From Steromphala cineraria (taxonomy: Eukaryota; Mollusca; Gastropoda; Trochida; Trochidae), in assembly GCA_916613615.1 (NCBI GenBank), contig OU744731.1:10608726-10672725 (forward strand): DNA of 64,000 nt, given 5' to 3'. The translations under genes were made by a program, and so were the position numbers. This document shows, piece after piece, positions 11,801 to 24,632 of this stretch. The notes below the pieces were generated by a model. It was not told the DNA's origin. It ran no database searches and saw nothing but the letters and a program-made list of their open reading frames with translations. Within the stretch, counting starts at the first letter, position 1; each line of letters starts with the position of its first letter.

Positions 11801-14690
11801 CTCCTCTGGTTTAAAGAGAGCATGTATAGAAAGTAAGTCTACCGAATAAATTGTACCTTATAAAAGTTCTTCAATAAATATTGAACCTTGAATAAATAGA
11901 AGAGTGAATATGTTTCTTCAAATTTTTCATAAATTGGAAATGAGTTCATAATGCTTAAACTTTATCTTACTTTATAACCATATCTAATAATATCAATAAT
12001 GTATATTCGATATCCTTTAAAATTTCCACAACATTTAATTCAGATAAGCTAAGTAACTAAAGCAGATTGAATAAAATCTGATTTCTAATGCTTCAAAACA
12101 TGTATCAAACCTTTAATTACAAATGTTTTTTTAAGAAAATTCAAGATTTAATCTTCTTATCAATTAATTCTTGCTTTATCACTGTAGCTGTAGACTAAAG
12201 TTCAGTCTCTGAAAGATAATTATATAAAACAATCATTTTAGTTAATATAGAAAGGGAGCCTTTGACAAATCACTCACTTTAAATCTAGACTTGCTTTTTG
12301 AGAGCTGAAGGAACAAATATTATAAAATACCATCTGGATGTAAGACTACTGTTAAATGGAGTTGTTTCAAACCATTCCTGTGGTCAATATACAGGAAAAA
12401 TCTCAATGAACCAAATATCTATAAATTGCCACAAGCTAACTGGAAATATTTTTAGACCAATAATAATGGAATAAATCATTAGAAAGCAATTTCATTCCAT
12501 CAAACCAACAGATCAACAGTCTTGTTCATTCTAATCCAGCCGAAAACACCCTGACTAATTAAGCCAGTGACCAGAATCATGGATTTCACATTATCTCTTG
12601 CAATGTGATACCCATTTCTTCGACCTTTGAACCCCTGGCCATCCTAATCTCATGTAAATCAGTATAAAATGAGACTTCGGAAGACTAATTTCATGGCAAC
12701 TAATCCCAAGGGGTCCATTTCCAAGATTGATCTCTCTTGATTCTGAACCCAGGCTTACTTTGTACCTCAATTCAAGTCTACTTGGACTTTCAGAAAACAT
12801 TTTTTGGCTTTACCAAAATCAGGGAATATCTGTAAGCAAACCAAAGATTATTCATGTACTTTGACTTTCAGACAACGCTGTTCTTGTGTCAAATTATTTC
12901 GTGCCTCGGTAAATTTCAGTCTCAAAAAAGAATGAACCTCAACCAAATAAATTGCTTAATCTAAGTAAGAGAACTTGGAGTATCAAACAACATAGTTATT
13001 TGGCCAACTATTTTGTGTCTTGATGTTTGTTTTGTTCTTTCTTTTTGTTTTTCAATTCTTGGTCTTCTACATGGTCTTCCAGGCAACATCATTTATTTGG
13101 AGAAACCCTTGCTTAGGAGTATTTCTTTCCTTACAGACAATTTTGTTTTTCCTAAAGGGATATTTTATAACATTTGTGTCCTAATGCTTGACTTTTTTGT
13201 ACCTGAAGTAGTTTTACCAGCAAAAAACAGACCCATGGCGCTTTTATGCATAAATCCGCCAATTTGAACCACAATCAAAGCCAATACCATTTAAATCATG
13301 TACAATACAAACATGTAGGTTTTTCTTATCCACACACATTAGCCTCGAAGTATACGAGGGGCCATCAATCAGTGAGGGGTACAGGGGAACTGTCCAACAT
13401 ATTGACCGTGTCCACCACGGGCTACAGCCTGATTGACTTGTCACTTTATACCCTGTCAGTCTCTATACAAGGTGTACACCACGCTACATGGTCAATTTAC
13501 TTCCGACCCCCTTCACTTCAATTATGGGGCACTCACAGGGCTATTGTAGACGTAAGCCCTCGTTGGTTGCCTTGATAGACTACAAGATGGACATTGGTGA
13601 CAATTTTTTTGCAAAGATATGTAATTTAAACGCATTCTTCTTGTCAGATGGGAAATGTGAGTTTATCTTTGCTGTTTAGAGTATATTACTAAGATGGATA
13701 TAAATGAAAAAACAGGAACATAAGTTTGACAATGTATTGCATTGAAACCTGAAAGCACCTGTTTGTTTTACCATCTGTATCAAGTTTAGTTAATGCATCT
13801 ACTTCTGATAAGAAATTCTCTTCATATCAATACTCTCTAATTTCACTATATTTGCAAAGATGCCACAAGTTTTTGCTAAAGCAGAATCCTTTTGATTTAC
13901 TTTGAAAAGCAACCCAAAAATTATTTTTTCCAATATACAAAGAATGATAAGAAAAGCAACCCAAAACATATGTGTCATTGCCAATTTTAATATAAACCTT
14001 TTGAAGAAAGTGACTTTCATGAACAGATGAGTGACCTATATTCTTGAGAAACTATTTCCCAAACAACTGGACACAGTATAAACACTGTCAAGGGCGTAGC
14101 TAACAAAGGCAGGGTTAGAGTTACAAGATATATATACATGTAGATATAATACCTTTCTTTATTTCAGCTGCAAGTGTAGAAACTCGCCAACCATATTAAT
14201 CTTTCAACACTTTCTAATTGAAGAGATTACAAGGACTATAACGTCACTGTTTATGGGTGAATATTTTTAACATTTATCAAAGATGATATTCATTATTAAA
14301 TTGAAAGAAACATTTGTTTTAAGTTAAACCGAAATATCAAACAATACTCTTTCTTGAGACTTGCATAGGTCTACATTTCTTAAATCCACAAATGTTAATT
14401 GCAATCTTATAATGAAAAGAAAAGCAAACCTTCACTAGATTATGCATATAAACCCAATGTATTAAATATATATCAATTACAACTGTTTATTTTCTTTTCA
14501 TTGCTACATCAACACTCAGGAACATATCAATAACTGTCTAGCAGTTGTAAACAGTTATATATCCAGAAGCAAATACAAGATTAAATCTCACATATCAGTT
14601 AATGGCTTCACTGACAGACTGGGTCAGGGCAATAGACATTTATCTACATATATACAAACAAACTCTTCTTCCCTTACATTCACCGGTTGA
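8860..14690. other. Unannotated stretch
   Basis: No supported gene. A short (CAAA)n run lies at about 11337-11360. The frame at 10893-11090 is open for 66 codons and has balanced composition, but there is no splice context or recognisable motif. A good-looking acceptor (TTTCTTTATTTCAG) ends at 14167 but is followed by only about 34 open codons. Confidence 0.4.
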
Positions 14691-14704
14691 GTGTTATCAG
14701 TACG

Positions 14705-14885
14705 CGTGTCATATCTTCAGTGACGCTTCGTAGTCCTGCTTAGAATCAATGGTGTTTTTTCATGTCATACCTTCAGTGACCAGTGCTTGGGAATGTTGTT
14801 TCATTCATAGATATTTTTAAAAACATTTTTATGTCATACTTTCAGTGACAAGTGCTTGAGAATGTAGTTTCATCTTAGTTTTTTT
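14705..14885. repeat. Short tandem repeat of 56-69 bp, three copies
   Basis: GTCATACCTTCAGTGACCAG-like segments at about 14708, 14764 and 14833, the last two followed by TGCTTGRGAATGTWGTTTCAT. Unit length varies through indels. Confidence 0.6.
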
Positions 14886-14892
14886 TAAATGA

Positions 14893-15170
14893 TTTAATGT
14901 GATTGAGGTGAGGAGATATCATCTGGTGTTTCAAGAGTATTTCACCATTGTGGCTATGCATTGCGGTGAAACCTGTGATCATCGGCTGGAACTAGCAAAC
15001 CATGGGTGATACTGCACTGAATTTAAATGTAGCATTGCACCCAAACCTGACTGTTTGTAGAACAGTTCTCTACTGCAGACAAAGTTGCCAAGCCCCTGGC
15101 GGGATTCGAACCATGAAACTCCTGATCCCATGCCAAACGCGCTAACGTGACTGCGCTCTCCCTAATGTGA
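14893..15170 (-). mobile_element. tRNA-derived SINE
   Basis: Read on the minus strand. A tRNA-like head at about 15165-15095 has a D-arm with perfect GCGC/GCGC pairing (15156-15139) and a perfect B box GGTTCGAATCC (15112-15102). Downstream comes unrelated body sequence with CAGGGGCTTGGCAACTTTGT. The head is tRNA-sized but its T and acceptor stems are decayed, so it is a SINE rather than a tRNA gene. The 3' end (low coordinate) is a guess; I see no clear A-tail or target duplication. Confidence 0.6.
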
Positions 15171-15658
15171 CTGGCTAGATATTCAAGTTTCGTATTCAAT
15201 GATCAGAACATTTCTGTATCAGACCTTATACCTCTTTCAAGAATTTGATGAAGAGGATTGTGTATGCTTGAAAGTATTATAACAATCTTTTACTGAAAAG
15301 GGGCAACTTGATTTCAATTAAAGTTTGTATTTAAGAAATCATTTAACCTAAAAAATTATGAAGTTTTTTAACAAGGTACTGTATGAGCACAAGACCAAAG
15401 GCTCTGATGTCACTATACGAAAGTTCAGGGGTAAAATGGGATTTTGAGTAGAACTTTTTTTCAGATTATTAAAACTCATCTTACAAGATTCCAAAAATCA
15501 AATAATAAATTTTGACTCGCCTATTGCACCAAATTTGAATTACTGGTAACCCTTTTGATGCCTTTTGGAGATTTCTGACCCTGTAGGCATGCACATGTTT
15601 CTACTTGGTCCATAGACCACTCCACTCTCAGACACAGGCATCTCATTGTGTTATCAGC

Positions 15659-15716
15659 CCCTGATAATGGTATCGGGAGTGTTTAGGGGCTGATAGTGGT
15701 ATCAGGGGTATTCTGT
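15659..15716. repeat. 29-bp imperfect tandem duplication
   Basis: CTGATAATGGTATCGGGAGT (15661) recurs as CTGATAGTGGTATCAGGGGT (15690). The block also contains AGCCCCTGAT and AGGGGCTGAT, which can pair. Confidence 0.6.
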
Positions 15717-15902
15717 GAATGACGCCAGTGATTCCGGAGGCCAATAGATCTCTGTTTTTGGCGCTGGTGGCAAGCAGGGAAGAGACTCCAAAATAAGCAA
15801 TGATCTCATTGTGCAATTACAAATTAAAATAGACTTTATTTTGGATAGAATATATTGTCTTGTAAGAAGGGAAATTTGTGTTAAATTGTTATTGAAGGAA
15901 TC

Positions 15903-16520
15903 TTAACAACACAATTTTATTAAACTTACTATTGAATCTCCATCTAAAAATAAACAAACCAAATATTCATAGAATTTCCACACACACACACACACACAAA
16001 ATTCATACCTTAAACATAATTTATACCAAACCAAAAATATGATCATAAAAAGTTTCTGAACATAAGTGAAAATATTTAAATTTCTAAATCTGGCCAAAAT
16101 TTTAAATCTATTCATATTCATAAACCACCATAACTGAACAACATGAGGGTCCTGACAATAAAACATTGCCATTTCATTGAAACTCTGATGAGAAATGCAA
16201 TCAGTTGTTAAGAAAACACTTCCAGAACTCTTCAAGTCTTGCCACAATACATCAGTAAAGATGCTAACCAATGAATTGTTTACCCACCAGTGCTCTGCTC
16301 GGGATATACGAGAGTCATAAACTCTGCACAGTGTGTGATAAGGAGGGGAAATACGCTGAAATAACCCCTGGTCAGGTCTTGACCATGTGATATGGACGCT
16401 GTTAACAAGAGAAGAATTCTGTACGCTGCCAAATCCAATAGTCTTGAATGACATATAGCCAGCTTGTCCATAGACTGTGCTTAGTTTCTGTGTATTTGAG
16501 ATTTTGAGGTAATCTATAAA
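15903..16520 (-). other. Long open frame of unknown status
   Basis: A minus-strand frame is open for about 205 codons; its first ATG at 16454 leaves 183. It is the longest frame in the window not made by repeats. The upper part (16454-16140) has varied composition, with stretches such as HITWSRPDQG and WWVNNSLVS. The lower part becomes hydrophobic and passes through a CA/GT microsatellite (CVCVCVW), so it is unlikely to be coding. No family recognised. It could be a real exon with an undetected donor near 16140, a decayed transposon piece, or chance. Confidence 0.2.
15979..15998. repeat. (CA)n microsatellite
   Basis: About ten CA units. Confidence 0.9.
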
Positions 16521-19190
16521 CTATGTTCAGAATCTGAGAAATATCCTTATTTACTTTTAACTATAATTCCAAGACACTATCAAATATTTCAAAATAGCTT
16601 AAAATCTTAAAGCTTCTGTAGGGTTCATAATTAAATTTCACAACATAGAGAGTAAATATTTTTTAATTCACAACGTGATAAGACTTTCTATTCTATAAAC
16701 CATAATAACTCCAGAAAATTGCAATTCTTGCCATATCTAGACAAAATTTAATAAAGTTTTTAATTTCAGTTGAGGATGATTTTGTAAGAGAAACTGATTC
16801 TAGAGACTATGAGACAGTCTACAAGCCTGAATGAGAAATCAAGATTGGTTGTGTTAGAGGTATTCTCAGCTTCTGTCAATCATAATTACTGGGTAATACT
16901 ATCAATAAACCAGAGATATCTTCCAGAATGCCAAGTAAAGCTACTAATAATTGTCATTAGACGAATGTCAAATCTGGTCTGAGACCTACCAGAATAACTT
17001 GAACTATTGAATGATGTTGTCATTTTGACATTTCGGAACTAAACCAGACAGTGAAATTACAGAACGGTGGAGTTGAAGGAAAATATTAACTCTCACGCTG
17101 GAATAATTGATGCTCAGTCATTGAAGAATGGGAATCAATAACTTAGTTTACAGCACTTTCTAAACATTTATATTTTCTTATGTTGTGGCAACTAGGAAGT
17201 GATCATGCTGAATAATCAATGCTCTATCATTGAGGATTGAGAATTTACAATTGACACGATACATGGTTTAAAAGTATTTTCAAAATCATCATAATTGTAG
17301 GGACTGTGTAGAAGACTGGCTGGGAGAGAACCTGGGACATCACCACTGGAATCCATAGCAATGGAACCTGATGAAGTTGTATAGTGTATCTAGCTAACAT
17401 TGTTTTTTTAGGTAATTGTAAAACATATACCTCATCTTGGCTCAACATATAATATTAGTAATTCCTGTGCTATCTTTGTCCCTATATAAAATGTAAAAAT
17501 TTATTAAAAACAATTTCTGTGCATAATTTCTCTTTATTTCCCTTCACATCCAATTGTAAGAGGAAGATTGTCAGTATATATTATAGTTTGCCATTAATAA
17601 TTATATTCTTGAAGTTGTATTCTTTGCGAAATATTTCCAGTATAAATTTTTCAAATAAGTACCTGTTCATTTTCATTAGAAACATTTACAGTACAAACTT
17701 ATTCAAAATGAATAAATAATCCTTTCTTGCAGTAAGATATTACATATTCCTGTCTATCTAGTATATATACAGTGCATACAGACCGTCCTGCTGTGTAATA
17801 TAGGATCAAGTGACACATATATCACACAGCTACAGACAGTGATGAAAGCTACATGACAGTTGCGTGATAAACTTGTCAGTTCTCAACTTAATGTGTGGTC
17901 ATCAGCCACTAAATATGACCGCACTGGACAGTTTACAAGTGACCAGGGGTCAGAGCTTGTGTCATGATTATCTTATACCCATAAAGCTAATGCACTGTGA
18001 ATAAAGGGGTTACTTCGTACATTTATCCTAAGAATTTATAATGACGTTCAAAGGGAGTCTCATAAATTTGAATTTTATTTCTCAACAAGTAGTGATAGTA
18101 AATCTTGAGATTTTCTTTCCAATATGAGCAGTGGGTAAAAAATGAGCTCTACTTATAGCGTGCATAACAATCACTTCCATTTTGGTGGTTGTCAAGGTTG
18201 GATAAGAAATTACCAGGTTAATGGCTGGCAGACATGGCCCTAGGCACTGATATAAGACTAGAAATATCAAAATGATTTGAAATGAAGTTTCACAGACATT
18301 GTCTTGGCAGGTCACCTGCATATATGAAAATCATAAGAAATATAATCAAAATTCCCAAAAAGGATCATTCAAATAAAAACAGTTTCTTTTCCTTATCAGT
18401 ATCATGAGTATAAAGAGCATGATTCTCAAATCCCACAGTTATAGTCATCATGACCTGTCGCACGTCCAGATGAAAAAATTGTGTTATTGACATTGGTTGA
18501 TTTAACATCTATCACTTTTAAGCATGCCTGATTTCACTTTCTTGTTTACTTGACTAATGTATTCTCCAAACTATGTTATCTTGTTTGGACATTGTGACAG
18601 GTTGATAGATTTTTACTGTTCAGTTCACATCCTCTCTATGGACATGTTCAATGTACCAATTATAGACAGGGCGGTTGCTATCATTTATTTTTTTAATCAT
18701 TCATATTCTATGTGGATCAGTGGATAATTACCTAATGTGGCAAAATAATTATTTGTAATAATATGCATATGATAATAAGGGAGTTCATATCAGGGAAGAG
18801 TTGTGGAAACGGTTGTGGGAACTTTGGAAAAGTATGTATATATACACTGGATTGAAAACCTGCATGTCATTAACTTGCAATTAATAACCTATGCCTTGAC
18901 CAAGAACTCACTTGAAACTAGAGGTCACTGATTTATCTCCAATTAAAACCATTTTTAGTATTAACTGAACCACAAGCAAATACAAATTTGACATCACCAT
19001 TCAAACAGTCTAGGAAAAACATTCAGTATTTCTATAAAATTGCTCAAGTCATGAATTCATACATATTTATGCTGCCATTTCTGTAACATTACACCAAATA
19101 TGAATTGCAAGTTCGCTAGTAATGGTTCCCATGACATAGAGCATCCATTTTGATTTGCATTTAACATGAGCAGACGCAGTCAAGGCCATT
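16521..19190. other. Unannotated stretch
   Basis: No supported feature. Minus-strand frames at 17245-17448 and 18082-18321 are short and unremarkable. Confidence 0.4.
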
Positions 19191-19199
19191 GGTCTTTCC

Positions 19200-20395
19200 T
19201 CTAAAATGATTCCATTTCCCATTCCAGGTCCCACAACTCAGATTGTTACCACAAACTATCCTGATATGAACTCTCTTTCCTTTATATCTTGCCATGTATA
19301 TATATTGTTCATAAGTTTCAGGGCCGCTTTGACATAACATGGCTTCTTGCATGATATCCCAGGTTTTATCAACCCACTGTTCTGACTGTTACAAGAAATC
19401 TATCCAAATAGGATCCTCCCTTTCACCTGAATCGTGCCACGAATATACATAGTTTATGAGATTCAGACCACTCTGATATAGCATGGCTTGTTAACTACAA
19501 AACTACCCGGATAGGACCCTCCGTTTAACCTGCATCCTGCCAAGGGATACATAGTTCATGAGTATCAGAGCCACTCTGACATAACATGGCTTGTTGCATG
19601 ATATCTCAGTTTTTATCACCCCACTGTTCTGACTGTTACAAAAAATCTATCCAAATAGGATCCTCCCTTTAACTTGTATCCTGCCACGAATACATATATA
19701 TACTTGAGATTCAGGCCACTCTGACATAGAATGGCTTGTTAGCACAAACAACCCGGATAGACCATCCCTTTAACCGTACCCGTGCCAAGGGAGGCATAGT
19801 TCATGAGTATCAGGGCCACTCTGACATAGCATGGCTTGATGCATGGTATGACCCTCCTACTCAGGTTGTAACTACAAAACAACCCCGATAGGACCATCCC
19901 TTTAACCTGCATCGTGCCAAGGGATGCATAGTTCGTGAGTATCAGGGCCACTCTGACATAGCATGGCTTGTTACATGATATCACCCCACTACTCTGGTTG
20001 TAACTACAAAACAACCCCGATAGGACCATCCCTTTAACCGTACACGTGCCAAGGAATACATAGTTCATGAGTATCAGGGCCACTCTGACATAGCATGGAT
20101 TGTTACATGATATCACCCCACTACTCAGGTTGTAACTACAAAACAACCCGGATAGGACCCTCCCTTTAACATTCATTGTGCCAAGGGATACATAGTTCAT
20201 GAGATTCAGGGCCACTCTGACATAGCATGGATTGTTGCATGATATCACCCCACTACTCAGGTTGTAACTACAAAACAACCCGGATAGGACCCTCCCTTTA
20301 ACATTCATTGTGCCAAGGGATACATAGTTCATGAGATTCAGGGCCACACTGACATAGCATGGCTTGTTGCATGATATCACCCCACTCTTCTGGTT
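19200..20395. repeat. 132-bp tandem array, about nine units
   Basis: The last units step by exactly 132 bp (CTACTCAGG at 19857, 19989, 20121, 20253). Shared motifs are GTTGTAACTACAAAACAACC, GATAGGACC and AGGGCCACTCTGACATAGCA. Units left of 19750 are more diverged and alternate between two types, one with TCTATCCAAATAGGATCCTC (near 19400 and 19641, about 242 bp apart) and one without. This suggests an older two-unit repeat and newer 132-bp amplification to the right. Confidence 0.9.
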
Positions 20396-20410
20396 CCTGT
20401 GGCTCTGCAT
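19739..20410 (-). other. Repeat-made open frame, 44-residue repeats
   Basis: Because 132 is divisible by 3, one minus-strand frame stays open through five units (223 codons). Each repeat has the pattern SGVISCNxPCYVRVAL, then LMNYxSLGT, VKGxVLSGLFCSYN. Two or three cysteines recur per repeat. No signal peptide and no known family. Most likely a by-product of a stop-free satellite unit; a coding role cannot be excluded from sequence alone. Confidence 0.2.
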
Positions 20411-21574
20411 CCACCAATCAATAGCAATGAAATATTAAATCAGATCTGTTATCATCTCTAACATGAAGCTATCTGGACTGTAATTGATTCGCTCAACCTC
20501 AGTGCTCTGGGCTGTTATAGACAAAATGAGCAGAAACCTACATATTTGTTACATGATAAATAAAATATGAATTTTGACTTTCACTCCATTGCTGCTACTT
20601 TTATAAGTGCTAAACAATTCTGAACTGCCCATTTATAGGAGAAACACTTTCCTTACACAAGGAATATGGGACCGACCAGCTGCTTCTGACAAGCTACCCA
20701 AGAAAATTCAATAAAAGTACCGAGGGTACAGAAGCTCACCTTAAAATGAATGATGTGGTAATATAGTTTAATTGTGTAACCATATTTTATATGATAATTG
20801 ATTATGGCTGCCATCATGATTTTTGTATCTTTTAAAATGCTAGTCTTCTGTTGGAAAAAATTAGAGCACGAACAAACATTAATACAAGGATGTTAATAAA
20901 TCATGATTTGTTAACAAGCAGTAGGTTTTTGTATAACTTTTTTGTATATCTATGGCTGAATTGGTGACCATCTTGTATTTTTTAATCTTCAAAATGTTAC
21001 TTATATGTGGGCATCCATATTAATTTCATTATCTTGATTAGTTTAGGAGTATTCATTTAAATGTCAATCAATAATAACAGGTTTTGTGACTCTTGAAGTC
21101 AAGAAATAGTCCCGAAAATCTCAAGAATTCTTTCTTAAAAGTACTTGTACAGTACCAAAGTTTTCAAACACAATCACAAAAGTCAACAAACTGGTTAATC
21201 CAATGTTAGATTAGTCACACTCTCAACTTCCAAAGAACTAAAAAAAGATGCACATAAACATTTGGAATATATCCCTCTGACACAAATCACAAATTCAACT
21301 AGTGATAAGTCCAATTGCCAAAGTAAACTGTCCAGGTCAATGTCTCATGTGATTCTAACTGAAGATTTCTGAATATCTTAAATCTTGACATATGTTAGTG
21401 CAATCTGATTGGTCAGAATAGGCTAGCCACATGGGGGTTTATGCTAATTACTAGATATGATGACCTGTGATGACCTCTTGCACCTGCATGTAGCTTATGT
21501 AACTTATCCTCTTATGTAAGTTACTGTTATTCCATAATGTGAGTGTCTTCCCCTTAATTCAGTATGCAATACAG

Positions 21575-21735
21575 ATATTAGGAGGGGAGTTGCAGGAGAG
21601 GGGCTGGAGGATAGGAGTGGAAAGGAGGGATAGAAGAGAGGTTTGCAATGGAAGGACAGGAGAGGAAAGGGGAGGAGGGGAAGGGAGGATAGAAGGGGTG
21701 GGGGTAGAAGAGAGGTTTGCTATAGAAATAATCTG
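21575..21735 (+). repeat. G-rich polypurine tract, 74-bp imperfect duplication
   Basis: About 150 bases almost free of C and T on the plus strand, with runs such as GGGGAGGAGGGGAAGGGAGG. TAGAAGAGAGGTTTGC recurs at 21631 and 21705. This could form triplex or G-quadruplex structures; it keeps a meaningless R/G/E-rich frame open. Confidence 0.75.
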
Positions 21736-22159
21736 GAGGTCAACTCAGTAATATGTTTATTGAAGTATTTTAATATTAATTGCATGGAAACAACAGTTAG
21801 TGTTGAGAGTGAACAAATTTAATCATTTTAAATGCTTTTGAAAAGGATTTGTTTGAATTGAATGATCATTATAATTATCTAGATAATCATCGTTCAGATC
21901 GTAATCAGATCCCTCACTGGCTATGTTATTTGGCCTTTTATGAAGTGTCAGGAATTATGTAACCCACTGATATCATTAGATGTTTTATTTAAAAGGATTT
22001 ATTAAAACACTCATGGTTCAGGCTGTTCGCAGATAAAGATGATTCATACAGTTTTTTGTAACTGTATTTATAGTGTTGATAAATATTACAACAAGTGCAT
22101 CAATACAAATATAAACACATTCATTTGATTGACCAGGAAATGTATTCTTTTCAATGAAT

Positions 22160-22345
22160 TTTATGAAATCTAATTGAAAATTCAATATAAATGACATATT
22201 GACCATCTTGGATTCTTGATAATAAAATGAATGCGTCTTTGTCAGGAATCACTATATAAAAAAATACTCACGTTTCAGAATGATATCTTAATTGATTTAG
22301 TAGGAGAAGTACTTGGCCTGAAATCTAATTGAAAAATAATGACTT
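22160..22345 (+). repeat. Diverged single copy of the 156-bp unit
   Basis: GACCATCTTGGATTCTTGAT, AGGAATCACTATA, TTTCAGAATGATATCT and CCTGAAATCTAATTGAAAA occur in the same order and spacing as in the array at 23640-24580, at much lower identity. Confidence 0.65.
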
Positions 22346-22429
22346 CTATGTTTACATGTTGTTCCCAGAGCCCCTTCAGCATGATACAATTATCATTTAG
22401 TTTTACAGGTTTTCATAAAACATATGGTA

Positions 22430-23375
22430 TTGGAACTGGAACCTGATACAAATTACCTCTTTCTACAATAACTTATGTAGATTACTGTACATAAAAGCAG
22501 ATTCTTGACTTATTAATATTAACTCATCTTGCAGATTGTTGTACACAAAAGCTGATTCTTGACTTGTTTAAATTGTTAATTGTAAAAAGTATTATTATTA
22601 ATAGAATACAAGTATACTTTTCATAAAGTCAATTTATATACTTTCCATAAAGTCCATTGCTTAGACATGATAATTGCCATACATCATTATGTTGTATTTA
22701 TCAATTACCCACAAGTAAAGATAACTAAGCAACATACAAGCAGGCAGGGCTGCTAGCCCCAGATCCTTAAGGAGAGTGTAGCAATTTGGGGATTTGGCTT
22801 TGTGTATTTGGAGAAGAATAGTGTGCTGAGCATGTAAACCTGAACTCTGGCTAAGCCCTTATGTGTGGTATTTAAAAACTTGACGGGAGAGAACATGCAT
22901 TGTTGTGAAAAATATATATAATTTCACAAAACATAGTTAGCTTATGTCCTAAATTGATTTTGTGTCAAGAAGAACTTCTGTTAGATATAGAAATGGTATA
23001 AATATGAGTAAACACAGGAAATGGAACCTGATACAAAATAACTCTTTCCACATCAACTTATCATGAAGATTGCTAAACACAAAACTTATTGATGACAACT
23101 TTTGTGTAAGTTGTTATTCTTAGAAAGAACATATCACTGTCATGAGATTACAAGTCTAATTTCCATAACTCTTATTGTATACACATGGCCATATAGCATA
23201 TTGCTCTGCAATATCAATTGGGTCAGATTATGCAACAGACTAGCAGCTGACACTGTGATGCTTGCAGCCTGTATCAGGATGTGTATTAGAATAAACACTG
23301 TGGACTCTAGAGGCATATCTGAACTCTGGTTGACCCCTTATGTGTGGTATTTAAAGGAATATAAGGGAGATACCA
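22430..23375. repeat. Diverged direct duplication, about 0.45 kb units
   Basis: GGAACCTGATACAAATTACC with following sequence (about 22440) resembles GGAACCTGATACAAAATAAC (about 23023). CTGAACTCTGGCTAAGCCCT plus TATGTGTGGTATTTAAA (about 22840) resembles CTGAACTCTGGTTGACCCCT (about 23320). Order is kept, spacing differs. Within the first copy GATTCTTGACTT also occurs twice, about 50 bp apart. Confidence 0.5.
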
Positions 23376-23639
23376 TTGTTTAAAATTTAACATGATGTTT
23401 AATGTGATTGGGTTTTTGCAGCTAGTTGCCATGAAGATTTTAAGCAAATTAATTAATTATGTTTGTCTTATATATCTTAATTTTTTTTTAAAAACACTTG
23501 AAAATATAGAGCAACTTGCATGACAATCTTAAATATTCCATATTCAAGATAATATTATGATTAGTAAGTTCAAATTAGAGAATTTATTTGATGCAAGTGA
23601 TCACTTGATGAAAGCTTAAAATTTAATAATAATGATGTG

Positions 23640-24580
23640 TCATTGCAGCTGAAAAGTCAATATGGCTGCTTTTGCGGCCATCTTGGATTCTCAAAACTGA
23701 AACGTCTACCTTTCTGTGCGGAATCACTATAGGTATAACATACTACAATTTAGAAAGTATATCTAGATTGGTTTAGGAGAAGTAGTCTTTTTCATGAAAT
23801 CTAATAGAAAATTCAATATGGCTCCCATGGCAGCCATCTTGGATTCTCAAAACTGGAACATCTACCTTTCTGTGAGGAATCACCTTGGGTATAACATACT
23901 ACAATTTCAGAATGGTATCTGGATTTGTATAGGAGGAGTTGTCTTTTTCGTGAAATCTAATTGAAAATTCAATATGGCTGCACTGGCGGCCATCTTGGAT
24001 TCTCAAAACTGAAACATCTACCTTTCTGTGAGGAATCACCATGGGTATAATATACTACAATTTCAGAATGATATCTGGATTCGTATAGGAGGAGTAGTCT
24101 TTTTCATGAAATCTAATTGAAAATTCAATATGGCTGCACTGGCAGCCATCTTGGATTCTCAAAACTGAAACATCTACCTTTCTGTGAGGAATCACCATGG
24201 GTATAACATACTACAATTTCAGAATGGTATCTGGATTCGTATAGGAGGAGTAGTCTTTTTCATGAAATCTAATTGAAAATTCAATATGGCTGCCATGACG
24301 GCCATCTTGGATTCTCAAAACCGAAACGTCTACCTTTCTGTGAGGAATCACCATGGGTATAACATACTACAATTTCAGAATGGTATCTGGATTGGTAAAG
24401 GAGGAGTAGTCTTTTTCATGAAATCTAATTGAAAATTCAATATGGCTGCCATGGCGACCATCTTGGATTCTCAAAACTGAAACATCTACCTTTCTGTGAG
24501 GAATCACCATGGGTATAACATACTACAATTTCAGAATGATATCTGGATTCGTTTAGGAGGAGTAGTCTTTTTCCTGAAAG
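23640..24580 (+). repeat. 156-bp tandem array, six units
   Basis: GTCTTTTTC marks fall at 23785, 23941, 24097, 24253, 24409 and 24565, each exactly 156 bp apart. The unit contains ATATGGCTGC, GGCCATCTTGGATTCTCAAA, CTACCTTTCTGTGAGGAATC and TATAACATACTACAATTTCA. The first unit is the most diverged, as expected at an array edge. Confidence 0.95.
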
Positions 24581-24583
24581 TTT

Positions 24584-24618
24584 ACGGACGGACGGACAGA
24601 CAGACGGACGACGGACGA
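24584..24618 (+). repeat. (GGAC)n microsatellite
   Basis: Degenerate GGAC/AGAC tetranucleotides directly after the 156-bp array, at the equivalent place to the one in element 2. Confidence 0.85.
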
Positions 24619-24632
24619 AGCGCCATGACATA

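Noticed and set aside
14154..14271. Exon after the strong acceptor TTTCTTTATTTCAG
   Set aside because: Open for only about 34 codons, no donor and no recognisable motif; could be a terminal exon but nothing else supports it.
23640..24618. CRISPR array or rolling-circle origin
   Set aside because: Units are contiguous 156-bp tandem repeats without spacers, in eukaryotic DNA; no cas-like genes.
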